The notes beneath the pieces were generated by a model, which saw only the letters and a program-made list of their open reading frames with translations, had not been told where the DNA came from and did no database searches. This document shows, in pieces, positions 42,401-53,958 of a DNA stretch of 64,000 nucleotides. The translations under genes and the position numbers were made by a program. Source of the DNA: Prosthecomicrobium sp. N25 (lineage in GTDB: Bacteria; Pseudomonadota; Alphaproteobacteria; Rhizobiales; Ancalomicrobiaceae); contig NZ_JBBCAT010000002.1 in assembly GCF_037203705.1 (NCBI RefSeq), forward strand, positions 248,001 to 312,000. The letters run 5' to 3'. Position 1 is the stretch's first letter, and every line of letters begins with the position of its first letter.

Positions 42401-43969
42401 TCAGAACGAGCCGGCGGCCATCTCGCGGGCGATGGTGTCGGCCTGCCGGATGGCGAGGGCCACGATGGTGAGGGTCGGGTTCTCGGCGCCGCCGGTGGTG
42501 AAGACAGAGCCGTCCGAGACGAACAGGTTCTTCACGTCATGGGCGCGGCCCCACTTGTCGACGACGCCGTCGCCCGGCTTCTCGCTCATGCGGTTGGTGC
42601 CGAGGTTGTGGGTCGAGGGGTATGGCGGGGTCGGGAAGGTGCGGGTGGCGCCGACCGCGCGGTAGAGGTCCTGGCCGCGCGCGTACGCGTAGTTGCGCAT
42701 GGCGACGTCGTTCGGATGGTCGTCGAAGTGGACGTTGGCGACCGGCATGCCGTAGCGGTCCTTGACGGTCGACAGCGTGACGCCGTTCTTCTCCTGCGGC
42801 ATGTCCTCGCCCACGAGCCACATGCCCGCCAGGTTGGTGTAGCTGTCGAGCGCGGAGGTGAACTCGCGGCCCCAGGCGCCGGGATCCAGGAAGGCGGCCA
42901 TGAAGGGCAGGCCGAGCGCCAGCGTCTCCATCTCGTAGCCGCCCACGAAGCCGCGGCTCGGATCGTGCCTGGCCTCGTCCTGGATGATGCCCGCCATGGT
43001 GGTGCCGCGGTAGAAGTGGACCGGCTTCTCGAAGACGCCGTAGACCGAGCCGGTCATATGGCGCATGTAGTTTCGGCCGACTTGGCCCGAGGAGTTGGCG
43101 AGCCCGTTGGGGAACAGGTTGGAGGCGGAGTTGAGGAGGATGCGCGGGCTCTCGAGCGAATTGCCCGCCACGGCGACCACACGGGCCTTCTGGCGCTGCA
43201 GGGTGCCGTCCTTGTCGGCGTAGACCACGCTCGTCACCTTGCCGGAGGCGTCATGCTCGATGCGCAGGACGTGGCTCTGCGGGCGCACCTCGAGCTTGCC
43301 GGTCGCCTCGCCCTTCGGGATCTCGGTGTAGAGGGTCGACCACTTGGCGCCCCACTTGCAGCCCTGGAAGCAGAAGCCGGTCTGCTGGCAGCTGTTGCGG
43401 CCGTCGCGCTCGGTGGAATTGATGGCCATCCGGCCGGTGTGGCACTCCTTGTAGCCGAGCTTGTCGGCCCCGGCCTTGAGGATCTTGAAATTGTTGTTGC
43501 CGGGCAGGCCGGGGTTCTCGTTGGTGCGCGTCACGCCCATCTTGGCTTCGGCGCGGGCGTACCAGGGCTCGAGCTCCTTCAGGGTGATGGGCCAGTCGAG
43601 CAGGTTGGCGCCGGGCACGTCGCCGTAAACGGTGCGGGCGCGGAACTCGTGCTCCTGGAAGCGCAGCGAGGCGCCGGCCCAGTGGGTCGTCGATCCGCCG
43701 ACCGCCTTGACGATCCAGGCGGGCAGGCCGGGGAAGTTCTTGGCGACGCGCCAGGAGCCCGAGGTGGTGCGCGGGTCCGTCCAGGCGAGCTGGGAGAAGC
43801 TCGCCCACTCGTCGTTGATGAAGTCGTCGTATTCGTGCCGGGCGCCGGCTTCGAGAATGACGACGTCGATGCCGCGCTGGGCGAGCTCGTTGCCGAGCGT
43901 TCCGCCACCGGCGCCGGAGCCGATGATGACGACGACGCGGTCGTCGTCCAGGGAATAGCGAGCAGCCAT
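42401..43969 (-). CDS. GMC-family oxidoreductase (gluconate/sugar dehydrogenase-type flavoprotein)
   Basis: A 522-residue FAD enzyme. The nucleotide fold is VIIGSGAGGGTLGNELAQRG (about 14-33), and the C-terminal block has STHNLGTNRM, GRAHDVKNLFVSDGSVF and GGAENPTLTIVALAIRQAD, with the His and Asn expected at the active site. It resembles the large subunits of membrane gluconate 2-dehydrogenase and related periplasmic sugar or alcohol dehydrogenases. The substrate is unknown. It follows the small Tat-exported subunit gene by 45 bases. No cytochrome c subunit gene is adjacent. Confidence 0.88.
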   Translation of the reverse strand: MAARYSLDDDRVVVIIGSGAGGGTLGNELAQRGIDVVILEAGARHEYDDFINDEWASFSQLAWTDPRTTSGSWRVAKNFPGLPAWIVKAVGGSTTHWAGASLRFQEHEFRARTVYGDVPGANLLDWPITLKELEPWYARAEAKMGVTRTNENPGLPGNNNFKILKAGADKLGYKECHTGRMAINSTERDGRNSCQQTGFCFQGCKWGAKWSTLYTEIPKGEATGKLEVRPQSHVLRIEHDASGKVTSVVYADKDGTLQRQKARVVAVAGNSLESPRILLNSASNLFPNGLANSSGQVGRNYMRHMTGSVYGVFEKPVHFYRGTTMAGIIQDEARHDPSRGFVGGYEMETLALGLPFMAAFLDPGAWGREFTSALDSYTNLAGMWLVGEDMPQEKNGVTLSTVKDRYGMPVANVHFDDHPNDVAMRNYAYARGQDLYRAVGATRTFPTPPYPSTHNLGTNRMSEKPGDGVVDKWGRAHDVKNLFVSDGSVFTTGGAENPTLTIVALAIRQADTIAREMAAGSF

Positions 43970-44014
43970 GGGGGTTTCCTTGAGAGAGCGTTTCTTGTCG
44001 GGGCGGGCCGGACG

Positions 44015-44590
44015 TCAGAGCCAGTCGATGTCGTCGAAGCCGCGCCGGATGTAGCCGCCCTTCGAGTAGGATTCGCCCTCGTAGCCGAAGATCGGCCAGA
44101 TCTCCTGCTGGTTGTAGAGACTGACCACGAGGTCGCCGCGGACGGCCTGGAAGAAGGGGGTGTCCTCGATCTTGCGCAGGAGCGCCACGCGCTCCGCCTC
44201 CCAGCCGCGGCCGAGATAGCCGCCCGGGCCGGCGGCTTTGTCGAGCGCGGCGATGCCGTCCTCGATCAGGGCGCGATGCGCGGGGTCCTTGCCGCCCTTG
44301 GCGTCGTGCCCCTTGACCGCAATCGCATAGAAGCGGTCCGCGACCTTGTCGTGGGGGTAGATGTCGCGGGCGAGCTGGATCAGGGTCCGCATGGTCTCCG
44401 GCTTCAGCGACTGGACGTCGAGCGCCCAGGCCTCCGGGGCGTTGAGGAGCGCGCCGGCCGCCGTGATGGTGATCGCCGCCGCGAGGGTCATCTCCGAGGA
44501 TCGGACCAGGAAGCGGCGGCGGGTGACGGGCCGGCCACGGCCGCCCTCGGGGCCGTGGCGATGTGGATGGTCATGATGGTGGTCGGACAT
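44015..44590 (-). CDS. Gluconate 2-dehydrogenase subunit 3-family (Tat-exported) protein
   Basis: A 191-residue protein with a twin-arginine signal (TRRRFLVRSSEMTLAAAITI) after a His-rich N-terminus (HHHDHPHRHG). The mature part has the subunit-3 pattern LIQLARDIYPHDKVADRFYA and the end SYSKGGYIRRGFDDIDWL. In the family this small subunit helps carry the cofactor-loaded large subunit through the Tat pathway. It is the first gene of the pair with the GMC flavoprotein. The N-terminal His cluster could bind metal, but it precedes the twin-arginine motif and would be removed with the signal peptide. Confidence 0.85.
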   Translation of the reverse strand: MSDHHHDHPHRHGPEGGRGRPVTRRRFLVRSSEMTLAAAITITAAGALLNAPEAWALDVQSLKPETMRTLIQLARDIYPHDKVADRFYAIAVKGHDAKGGKDPAHRALIEDGIAALDKAAGPGGYLGRGWEAERVALLRKIEDTPFFQAVRGDLVVSLYNQQEIWPIFGYEGESYSKGGYIRRGFDDIDWL

Positions 44591-44654
44591 GGGGTTTCCT
44601 CGGTTTCGGGCGGGCGCCTTGGCGGGCCTCGTTGTCGGGAAGGCGGGGAGCCGT

Positions 44655-45050
44655 TCAGCGGTAGCGGCCGTGCCGCTGCAGGACCTCGATCTTGTAGCCG
44701 TCGGGGTCGGAGACGAAGAAGAAGCGGGCCAGGAGGGCGCCGTCGCGCTCGAAGGCGACGATCTTGCGGGGCTCCAGGCCGAGGCTCTCGAAGCGGGCGT
44801 GCTCGGCGTCGAGGTCGTCCACCGCGAAGGCGATGTGGCCGTAGCCGGTGCCGAGGTCGTAGGGCTCGGCGCGGCCCTTGTTGATGGTCAGCTCGACCTC
44901 GAAGTCCGCTTCCGCGTTGCGCAGGTAGACCAGGGTGAAGTCGGGGAAGTCGAACCGGTCCGCGACGGAAAGCCCGAAGGCGGATTCGTAGAATTTCACC
45001 GAGCGTGCCTCGTCGAGCACGCGGATCATCGAATGGATGGCCTTGGCCAT
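44655..45050 (-). CDS. gloA: Lactoylglutathione lyase (glyoxalase I)
   Basis: It converts the methylglyoxal-glutathione hemithioacetal to S-lactoylglutathione. The 131-residue VOC-fold product has the four metal ligands in order: His6 (AIHSMIRVLD), Glu53 (EVELTINKG), His72 (GYGHIAFAVDD) and Glu122 (GYKIEVLQR). These match the E. coli Ni2+-type enzyme at close positions. Start MAKAIHSMIRVLDEARSVKF is typical. It lies just upstream of the GMC pair on the same strand, with 64 bases between. Confidence 0.93.
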   Translation of the reverse strand: MAKAIHSMIRVLDEARSVKFYESAFGLSVADRFDFPDFTLVYLRNAEADFEVELTINKGRAEPYDLGTGYGHIAFAVDDLDAEHARFESLGLEPRKIVAFERDGALLARFFFVSDPDGYKIEVLQRHGRYR

Positions 45051-45158
45051 GAAGGGGGCGTCCTCGTTCCTGCCGCGGCCGACGGGCCGCTCGCCGAGGA
45101 AGGAGGTTACGCCCGGTCCGGGGGACGTGGGTGTTATAGGGTTACTACGGAGCCGATC

Positions 45159-45473
45159 TCAGGCCGCGCGGGCCCGCGGCGGGGTCGAAACCGGCTCCGG
45201 TTCGGCGCTGGACAGGCTCGATTCCAGGGCGACCAGGCAGATGCAGCGCAGGTGCGAGGTGAAGTTGGGAGCCTCCCCCCGGATCACCAGGACCTCGCTG
45301 TGCAGGGTCGAGATGAACTTCGGCACGCTCATCCCCTCCCGTCCGGCGATCATCTCGAGCACGTTCCAGAAGATCCGCTCCAGGCGGATGGACGTGCTCT
45401 GGCCGTTGAGGCGGATCGAGCGGGTCTCGAAGGCGTAGCTCGCCGGTGACTGGCTGGCGAAGATGTGGCACAT
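45159..45473 (-). CDS. Ribbon-helix-helix domain protein
   Basis: A 104-residue protein with an Arc/MetJ-like ribbon-helix-helix core: the strand RSIRLNGQSTSIRLE and helices FWNVLEMIAGREGMSVPKFI. This arrangement matches the RHH_4 family of small alphaproteobacterial proteins, presumed DNA-binding. The C-terminal third is Ser/Pro/Ala rich. Whether it regulates neighbours is unknown. It is followed by glyoxalase I and is divergent from leuD. Confidence 0.8.
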   Translation of the reverse strand: MCHIFASQSPASYAFETRSIRLNGQSTSIRLERIFWNVLEMIAGREGMSVPKFISTLHSEVLVIRGEAPNFTSHLRCICLVALESSLSSAEPEPVSTPPRARAA

Positions 45474-45717
45474 GGCGTGACCTCCCGCGTGCGGCCGGGC
45501 TCTCGGACCCCCGCGGATCGGCCGGGCTCGGCCGTCCGCCTTCTTTCGGCAGCACGAGCCGTCAAGACTACAGCCGCGACCGCCCGGCCTCCATTGTGCT
45601 TACGACCGAGGTGGGCGACACTTGCGCCTTGGACGCAAGGGCGGGTCACGCCCGAACCCCCTTCTATGTGCTGGCGAAAAGCGCTATGACGCGCCGCGTC
45701 AGAGCCGGAGACCTGCC

Positions 45718-46323
45718 ATGGACAAGTTCACGACGCTCACGGGCGTGGCCGCGCCGCTGCCGATCGTCAATATCGACACGGACATGATCATCCCGAAGCA
45801 GTTCCTGAAGACCATCGAGCGGACGGGTCTCGCCAAGGGCCTCTTCTACGAGATGCGCTTCAACGAGGACGGCACCGAGAAGCCCGGCTTCGTGCTCAAC
45901 CAGCCGGCCTACCGCAAGGCCCAGATCCTGGTGGCGGGCGACAACTTCGGCTGCGGGTCGAGTCGCGAGCATGCGCCCTGGGCGCTGCTCGACTACGGCA
46001 TCCGCTGCGTGATCTCCACGAGCTTCGCGGACATCTTCTACAACAACTGCTTCAAGAACGGCATCCTGCCGATCGTGGTCTCGCCCGAGGACCTGGAGAA
46101 GCTGATGGACGATGCCAGCCGGGGCGCCAACGCGACCCTGACGGTCGACCTGGAGGCGCAGGAGATCCGCGGGCCGGACGGCGGGCGCGTCGCCTTCGAC
46201 CTCGACCCGTTCCGCAAGCACTGCCTCCTCAACGGCCTGGACGACATCGGCCTGACGCTCGAGAAGGCCGACAAAATCAGCGGCTACGAGAAGAAGCTCG
46301 CCGAGGCGCAGCCCTGGGCGTGA
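45718..46323 (+). CDS. leuD: 3-isopropylmalate dehydratase small subunit
   Basis: LeuD with LeuC isomerises 2-isopropylmalate to 3-isopropylmalate in leucine synthesis. The 201-residue product has the small-subunit signature [19 protein letters not shown], the substrate-binding loop [16 protein letters not shown], and [18 protein letters not shown]. Length matches the family. leuC is not in the window. It precedes the RidA gene by 64 bases on the same strand. Confidence 0.97.
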   Translation: MDKFTTLTGVAAPLPIVNIDTDMIIPKQFLKTIERTGLAKGLFYEMRFNEDGTEKPGFVLNQPAYRKAQILVAGDNFGCGSSREHAPWALLDYGIRCVISTSFADIFYNNCFKNGILPIVVSPEDLEKLMDDASRGANATLTVDLEAQEIRGPDGGRVAFDLDPFRKHCLLNGLDDIGLTLEKADKISGYEKKLAEAQPWA

Positions 46324-46387
46324 GGCCCCGGCGCGTCGTCGGCAGGACGGCGGGGACCGGACCGGTCCGGCGAAGGAGACAGCGGGG

Positions 46388-46801
46388 ATGGGCCGACGCC
46401 TGATCTCGACCGGTTCGCCCTTCGAGGCGGTGGCCGGCTATTCGCGCGCGGTCGCGGACGGCGACTGGTGCTGGGTGTCCGGCACCACGGGCTACGACTA
46501 TGCCACGATGACCATGCCGGACGCGGTCGAGGACCAGGCCCGCAACGCGATGGAGACCATCGCGCGGGCCCTCGCGGAGGCCGGCTTCGCGCTCGAGGAC
46601 GTGGTCCGGGCGACCTACCACGTGACCGAGGCCGCCTACGCGGACCGGGTCTTTCCGGTGGTCGGCGGCTACTTCGGCGCGATCCGTCCCGCCGCCACCA
46701 TGGTCGTGTGCGACCTGATCCGACCCGAGATGAAGGTCGAGATCGAGGTGACGGCGAAGCGGCGCGGGGCCGGTCAGGGCTCCAGCTCGGTGTCCCAGTA
46801 G
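46388..46801 (+). CDS. RidA (YjgF/YER057c/UK114) family protein
   Basis: A 137-residue member of the Rid family. Features are SGTTGYDYATMTMPDAVEDQA, ALEDVVRATYHVTEAAYAD and FGAIRPAATMVVCDLIRPEM with the conserved Arg of the RidA pocket, and KVEIEVTAKR. RidA proteins hydrolyse reactive enamine/imine intermediates made by PLP enzymes; this looks like an Rid4-7-type paralogue rather than RidA itself, so function is less certain. Its 3' end overlaps the end of the convergent HNH gene by 28 bases. Confidence 0.85.
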   Translation: MGRRLISTGSPFEAVAGYSRAVADGDWCWVSGTTGYDYATMTMPDAVEDQARNAMETIARALAEAGFALEDVVRATYHVTEAAYADRVFPVVGGYFGAIRPAATMVVCDLIRPEMKVEIEVTAKRRGAGQGSSSVSQ

Positions 46802-47331
46802 AGGTAGTCCATCCAGGACTCGTGCAGGAAGTTCGGCGGGAACATCCGACCGTTGTTGTGCAGGTCGTGCACGCTCGGGCGGAAGGGGAACTGGTGCGGA
46901 TGCATGCCGGCCTCGTACGGGGTCTTGCTGCCCTTCCTGAGATTGCAGGGCGAGCAGGCGGTCAGCACGTTCTCCCAGGTGGTGACGCCGCCCTTCGAGC
47001 GCGGGATCAGGTGGTCGAAGGTCAGGTCTTCCCGCGACCCGCAATACTGGCACTGGAAGCGGTCGCGCAGGAACACGTTGAAGCGGGTGAAGGCCGGGTT
47101 GCGGGACGGCTTCACGAAGGTCTTCAGCGACACGACCGAGGGCAGCCGCATCGAGAAGCTGGTCGAGCGGACCTCCACGTCGTAGTGCGAGACGATGTTC
47201 ACGCGGTCGAGGAAGACGGCCTTGATGGCGTCCTGCCAGGACCAGACCGACAGGGGGTAGTAGCTCAACGGGCGAAAGTCCGCGTTGAGCACCAAGGCAG
47301 GATGGGCTTCCGGAGAGACGTGGATCGTCAA
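46774..47331 (-). CDS. HNH endonuclease
   Basis: A 185-residue protein with an HNH core: FQCQYCGSREDLTFDHLIPR (two Cys and the catalytic Asp-His), then NVLTACSPCNLRKGSKTP with the second CxxC. Both ends are highly conserved in alphaproteobacteria (HPALVLNADFRPLSYYPLS at the start, YLYWDTELEP at the end). The reading frame has no suitable ATG; the best start is TTG 47329-47331. It is a stand-alone housekeeping-type HNH protein, not part of a restriction system. The physiological role is unknown. Confidence 0.85.
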   Translation of the reverse strand: MTIHVSPEAHPALVLNADFRPLSYYPLSVWSWQDAIKAVFLDRVNIVSHYDVEVRSTSFSMRLPSVVSLKTFVKPSRNPAFTRFNVFLRDRFQCQYCGSREDLTFDHLIPRSKGGVTTWENVLTACSPCNLRKGSKTPYEAGMHPHQFPFRPSVHDLHNNGRMFPPNFLHESWMDYLYWDTELEP

Positions 47332-47474
47332 GACACGCTCCTCGCACTCGCACGCTTCGAACCACGGTCCGACCGCGACTCGCGCGGTCCGACCGCCCCC
47401 CACTCGGGATATTCTATAGGCCGTGTGTCGGGCTTGTGAAGCCGACGATCGATAGGGGCTCCCCGGCGCGGGGC

Positions 47475-48128
47475 TCAGGGCCCGAGGACGCGGCCGAGGA
47501 AGCCGGCCGCGAGGGCGAGGCCGTCCTCGTCGATGCCGTGGCCGAGGCCGGGGACGCGGTGCCATTCCACGGCGAGGCCGGCGGCCGAGAGTGCCTCGGC
47601 GGCGGGCAGCAGCATCTCCACCGGCACGACCTCGTCGGCGTCGCCATGGACGAGCAGGACCGGCGGCGTGGTCCTGACCTCCTGGGCCAGGGCCTCGGCG
47701 CCCGCCAGGAGCCCCGAGAAGCCGACCACGCCCGCGATGGGGCGGCGCCGGCGCGGGGCGACGTGGAGCGCCATCATGGTGCCCTGGCTGAAGCCGACCA
47801 GCGCGAGGGCCTCGTCGCCGAGGCCGTGGCGGGCCAGCTCGTCGTCCAGGAAGGCGTCGAGCAGGGGGGCGGCCTGATTCACGCCACGCCAGAACTCGGT
47901 CGGGTCGCGGAAGGTGAGCGGGAACCACTGGTAGCCGACCGGCGCCATGCCGCAGCGCTCCGGGGCGTTCGGGGCCACGAAGGCGGCGGTGGGTAGGACG
48001 CGGGCGAAGACGCGGCCGAGTTCCAGGAGATCGTGGCCGTCCGCGCCGTAGCCGTGCAGCAGTACCACGAGGTGCCGGGCCGGGCCGCCGTAGGCGGGGG
48101 CGAGGCGGGGACCATCGAGGAGCGGCAT
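47475..48128 (-). CDS. Alpha/beta hydrolase, carboxylesterase/phospholipase family
   Basis: A 217-residue serine hydrolase of the acyl-protein thioesterase-like family. Visible are the oxyanion strand LVVLLHGYGADGHDLLEL, the nucleophile elbow VGFSQGTMMAL (Ser in GFSQG), the acid in VHGDADEVVP and the His in VPGLGHGID. It should cleave short carboxylic esters or lysophospholipids. ATG 48126-48128 begins MPLLDGPRLAPAYGG. It is downstream of the DNA glycosylase gene on the same strand, 88 bases away. Confidence 0.9.
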   Translation of the reverse strand: MPLLDGPRLAPAYGGPARHLVVLLHGYGADGHDLLELGRVFARVLPTAAFVAPNAPERCGMAPVGYQWFPLTFRDPTEFWRGVNQAAPLLDAFLDDELARHGLGDEALALVGFSQGTMMALHVAPRRRRPIAGVVGFSGLLAGAEALAQEVRTTPPVLLVHGDADEVVPVEMLLPAAEALSAAGLAVEWHRVPGLGHGIDEDGLALAAGFLGRVLGP

Positions 48129-48216
48129 CGGGGAAGCACCGGTGAGAGGGACCTCGCGCGAGGTAGCGGATGACGGGCGCCTCCGCAAGAGCGGCATGCC
48201 CGCCCGGCGCGCCGGC

Positions 48217-48861
48217 TCAGGCCGGCAGCACGTCCCGGCCTTCCTTGACGGCGCCGTAATAGGCCCAGAAGAGGCGCGCCGCCACGCTGCGCCAGGGGGC
48301 CCAGGGCTCGGCGATGCCGCGGCAGAGCTTCTCGGCCGGCCGCTCCTCGAGCCCCAGCCCCATGCGCACCGCATGCTGGAGGGCGAGGTCGCCGCCCGGC
48401 CAGACATCGGGATGGCCGGCGCAGAAGAGCAGGAAGATGTCCGCCGTCCAGGGGCCGACGCCGTGGATGCGCGTCATGGCGGCGTGCGCCTCCTCGGGGC
48501 TGCAGCCCGCCACGTGGTCGAGATCGACCTCCCGGCCGGCGACCGCCCGGGCGATGGCGGTCAGGGTGCGCACCTTGCCGGCCGACAGGCCCGCGGCGCG
48601 CAGGGCCTCCGGGTCGGCGGCCAGGAAGGCCTCGGGGAGGACCGGGTCGACGGCGGCCGCGAAGCGGTTCCAGATGGCGGTCGCGGCCGAGACGGAGATC
48701 TGCTGCGAGACGATGATGCGGGCGAGGCCCTCGAAGCCCGGCTCGCGCCGGCGCAGCGGCACGGGCCCGGCGACCGCGATCACCGGCACCAGCCGGGGGT
48801 CGGCGGCGGCCAGGGCCGCGATTCCCTCCTGGATGTCGTCGAGCGTCTCGATCCGCCGCAT
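48217..48861 (-). CDS. DNA-3-methyladenine glycosylase II (AlkA-type, HhH-GPD)
   Basis: A base-excision repair glycosylase removing alkylated purines. The 214-residue product contains the helix-hairpin-helix MTRIHGVGPWTADIFLLF and the catalytic Asp in the GPD loop (WPGGDLALQHAV). FEGLARIIVSQQISVSAATA supplies the conserved Gln pair. Its compact size lacks the N-terminal domain of E. coli AlkA, as is usual for the short bacterial form. The start at 48861 gives MRRIETLDDIQEGI. It is divergent from the DUF2794 gene. Confidence 0.9.
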   Translation of the reverse strand: MRRIETLDDIQEGIAALAAADPRLVPVIAVAGPVPLRRREPGFEGLARIIVSQQISVSAATAIWNRFAAAVDPVLPEAFLAADPEALRAAGLSAGKVRTLTAIARAVAGREVDLDHVAGCSPEEAHAAMTRIHGVGPWTADIFLLFCAGHPDVWPGGDLALQHAVRMGLGLEERPAEKLCRGIAEPWAPWRSVAARLFWAYYGAVKEGRDVLPA

Positions 48862-49019
48862 GCGTCGCCTCCGGTCCGCGACCCGCATGGGAGTGGCAGG
48901 CGGACGGGCCGTCAAGTCGTCACGCGACGGGAGGGTCGCGCGCCCGCGGGCGCCGGACGGCTCCGCTTGCCAAGGCTGCGGCACGGGGCGATCATGACGG
49001 CGCCAGCCGGAGACGCGCA

Positions 49020-49403
49020 TTGAACCAGTTCGAGGACAGCCAGAGTTCCGCCGACCCCGTTTCCAGTGCCGTCGTGGCTCCCTTCCCGGTCCCTCGGGGA
49101 CCGGCGGCGGTGACGTTCGACCGCAAGGAACTGTTCGAGATTTTGAAGGTCTACGGCCGGATGGTGGCGGCGGGCGAGTGGCGCGACTACGCGATCGACC
49201 ATCTCAAGGACCGGGCCGTCTTCTCGGTCTTCCGCCGCACCGCCGAGGCGCCGCTCTACACGATCGAGAAGTCGCCGCGGCTGGCGGGCCGGCAGGGGCA
49301 GTATTCCGTCGTGGCGCAGGGCGGCATGATCCTCAAGCGCGGCCAGGAGCTCGGCCGCGTGCTCGCCGTTCTGGAGAAGAAGCCGAAGCTGGTCGAGACG
49401 TGA
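49020..49403 (+). CDS. DUF2794 domain-containing protein
   Basis: A 127-residue protein with the DUF2794 core VTFDRKELFEILKVYGRMVA, EWRDYAIDHLKDRAVFSVFR and TAEAPLYTIEKSPRL. The family is nearly confined to alphaproteobacteria and has no known function. The frame has no ATG near the conserved part; a TTG at 49020-49022, preceded by a GGAG element, is the best start. It converges with the DUF1223 gene, 22 bases apart. Confidence 0.82.
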   Translation: MNQFEDSQSSADPVSSAVVAPFPVPRGPAAVTFDRKELFEILKVYGRMVAAGEWRDYAIDHLKDRAVFSVFRRTAEAPLYTIEKSPRLAGRQGQYSVVAQGGMILKRGQELGRVLAVLEKKPKLVET

Positions 49404-49425
49404 GGGGGAATGCGACCGGGCCGGG

Positions 49426-50190
49426 TCAGCTCGACGGACCGGCGAGCAGCGCGGCGCCGAGGATCGCCCCCGGCTTGCCGTCGGCGTCGACCTGCAGGAG
49501 CACGGCCATGCCGGTGTTGTCGTTGGGCATGAGGTCGTGCTTCGGCAGTTCCACGGAGAGGGGCTTGCCCTTCCACATGCCGATCGGCTGGACCTGGCGG
49601 ACCACGTTGGAATAGGTGACCTGGCGGCCGCGGTTCTCGCCCCGCCCGATCGGGACGGTGTTGTTCCGGTCGAACACGACCAGCCAGAGCGTCGCCTTCG
49701 AGTCCGCCGGGTTGCGCGCCTCGCCGACGCGGGCGGTCACGACGTCGCCCTTCACCTCGATGGCGGTCTCGACCGGGAGCCCGCCGAAGCGGTCGCGCTG
49801 GCCGGAGACGGAGCGGTCGATGGCGGCCTGGTCGCTGCCGACCACGTGCTCGCGGCCGTTCACGACCATCTGCGGCGTGTAGATGGCCCGATCGCCGCGC
49901 GAGCCCGCGTAGCCGCGCTGGCGCTGGGAGAATTCGGGGCGGGCCAGGGTGTCCTTCCAGCCCAGATAGTCCCAGTAGTCGACCGGGAAGGTGAGGGCGA
50001 CCAGCGACCTGTCCTGGGCGAGCCTGTTCATCAGGGCGTCGGCGGGCGGGCACGACGAGCAGCCCTGGCTCGTGAAGAGCTCCACCACGCCCCGCGGGGC
50101 GGCCTCGCCGGCCGCGGCCGCGACGGCCCCCGCCGACATGGCGAGGCCGGACATGAACAGCCCCAGAACGCGATTCACGATCGTCACCAC
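49426..50190 (-). CDS. DUF1223 thioredoxin-fold secreted protein
   Basis: A 254-residue protein with a signal peptide (LGLFMSGLAMSAGAVAAAAG) and a DUF1223 thioredoxin-like domain: VVELFTSQGCSSCPPADALM with the CxxC at Cys44/Cys47, then FPVDYWDYLGWKD and YTPQMVVNGREHVVGSD. The role is unknown; a periplasmic redox function is inferred from the CxxC and the fold. The start is GTG 50188-50190 (a second GTG follows). It is downstream of acnA in the same direction, beyond a hairpin. Confidence 0.85.
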   Translation of the reverse strand: MVTIVNRVLGLFMSGLAMSAGAVAAAAGEAAPRGVVELFTSQGCSSCPPADALMNRLAQDRSLVALTFPVDYWDYLGWKDTLARPEFSQRQRGYAGSRGDRAIYTPQMVVNGREHVVGSDQAAIDRSVSGQRDRFGGLPVETAIEVKGDVVTARVGEARNPADSKATLWLVVFDRNNTVPIGRGENRGRQVTYSNVVRQVQPIGMWKGKPLSVELPKHDLMPNDNTGMAVLLQVDADGKPGAILGAALLAGPSS

Positions 50191-50286
50191 CCCATCGAAC
50201 CGATGCCCCTCGGGCCCTTGGTACGCCCGCGGGGCATCAAGTGCGAGTCACGTCGATGTGACAGGCCATGCCCTTGAGCAAACATC

Positions 50287-50317
50287 GGAAACCGCCGGAT
50301 TTCGGCCGGCGGTTTCC
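50287..50317 (-). terminator. Hairpin terminator downstream of acnA
   Basis: A perfect 12-bp stem (GGAAACCGCCGG / CCGGCGGTTTCC) with a seven-base loop begins 32 bases after the acnA stop. Only a short interrupted T-stretch follows on the minus strand. Confidence 0.55.
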
Positions 50318-50349
50318 AAATGTGTCCCAGCCTGCCGGAGCGCCGGCCG

Positions 50350-53040
<2,691 letters not shown>

Positions 53041-53319
53041 GGCACTTGTCCTTCCCATTGCGGACGGTCCCGCGCGCCGCGGTGCCGGGCGCGCTCCGCC
53101 GGGGCGGTGCGGGAAACTCGGCCGCAAGGCGATGAGACGGCACGTGCCGTCGCGGAAGACCGTCCCGGTCTCACCGGCCCCGCGACGTGTCGACGCGGGT
53201 TGCCGGCCTTGTAACGAATTTCGTATGAGGAGGCCAGTCAGACGAGAGTCGTGGGCGGCGCCGGGCTGCAGAATTTTTGTGCGGCGCAGCGACGGGCATG
53301 CGCGGAGGATCTCGGGAGC

Positions 53320-53958
53320 ATGCCGGACATCATCCCAAGCCGCCTGGAGGCGCACGATCTCGCGTGCGAACGGGGCGGCCGGCTGGTCTTCACGGGCCTC
53401 GGCTTCACGGTCGCGAGCGGCGAGGCGCTGATCGTCACGGGGCCGAACGGGGCGGGGAAGTCGAGCCTGCTGCGGGTGCTGGCCGGGCTGGTGCGGCCGG
53501 CGGCGGGCAGCCTGGCGCTGATCGACGGCGACGCCGAGCTGAGCCTCGCCCAGCAGTGCCATTATTTCGGCCACCAGGACGCGCTGAAGCCGTCCCTGAC
53601 GGTGGAGGAGAATCTCGGCTTCTGGCGCTCCTTCTACGACCAGCCGGCGCGCGGGCTCGACGAGGCGCTCGACACGGTCGGGCTCCAGCACCTCAAGGGC
53701 CTGCCGGCCGCCTATCTGTCGGCGGGGCAGCGTCGGCGGCTCTCGCTCGCGCGGCTGCTCGTCTCGCGGCGGACGGTGTGGCTGCTCGACGAGCCGACGT
53801 CGGCGCTCGACGCCGCCTCGGAGGCGCGTTTCACCGAGATCGTCGCCGGGCACCAGGCCGCGGGAGGCATCGTGGTCGCGGCGACCCATCAGCCCCTGCT
53901 CTTCTCCGAGGTTCGTGCCCTGGTGCTCGGGCGCGGGCCGGCGGGAGGCACGGCATGA
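53320..53958 (+). CDS. ccmA: Heme exporter ATP-binding subunit CcmA
   Basis: CcmA is the ATPase of the CcmABCD complex that releases holo-CcmE for cytochrome c assembly. The 212-residue product has Walker [19 protein letters not shown], the signature [15 protein letters not shown] and Walker [16 protein letters not shown] 53320 gives [16 protein letters not shown]. Its stop overlaps the ccmB start (ATGA). The normal downstream gene ccmC is absent; it lies at 23 kb in opposite orientation. Confidence 0.96.
   Translation: MPDIIPSRLEAHDLACERGGRLVFTGLGFTVASGEALIVTGPNGAGKSSLLRVLAGLVRPAAGSLALIDGDAELSLAQQCHYFGHQDALKPSLTVEENLGFWRSFYDQPARGLDEALDTVGLQHLKGLPAAYLSAGQRRRLSLARLLVSRRTVWLLDEPTSALDAASEARFTEIVAGHQAAGGIVVAATHQPLLFSEVRALVLGRGPAGGTA

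Noticed and set aside
53041-53058. ATG start for acnA at 53056-53058
   Set aside because: It lacks a Shine-Dalgarno, whereas GTG 53038-53040 has GGGAAGGAC at correct spacing and gives the usual length. It remains possible.
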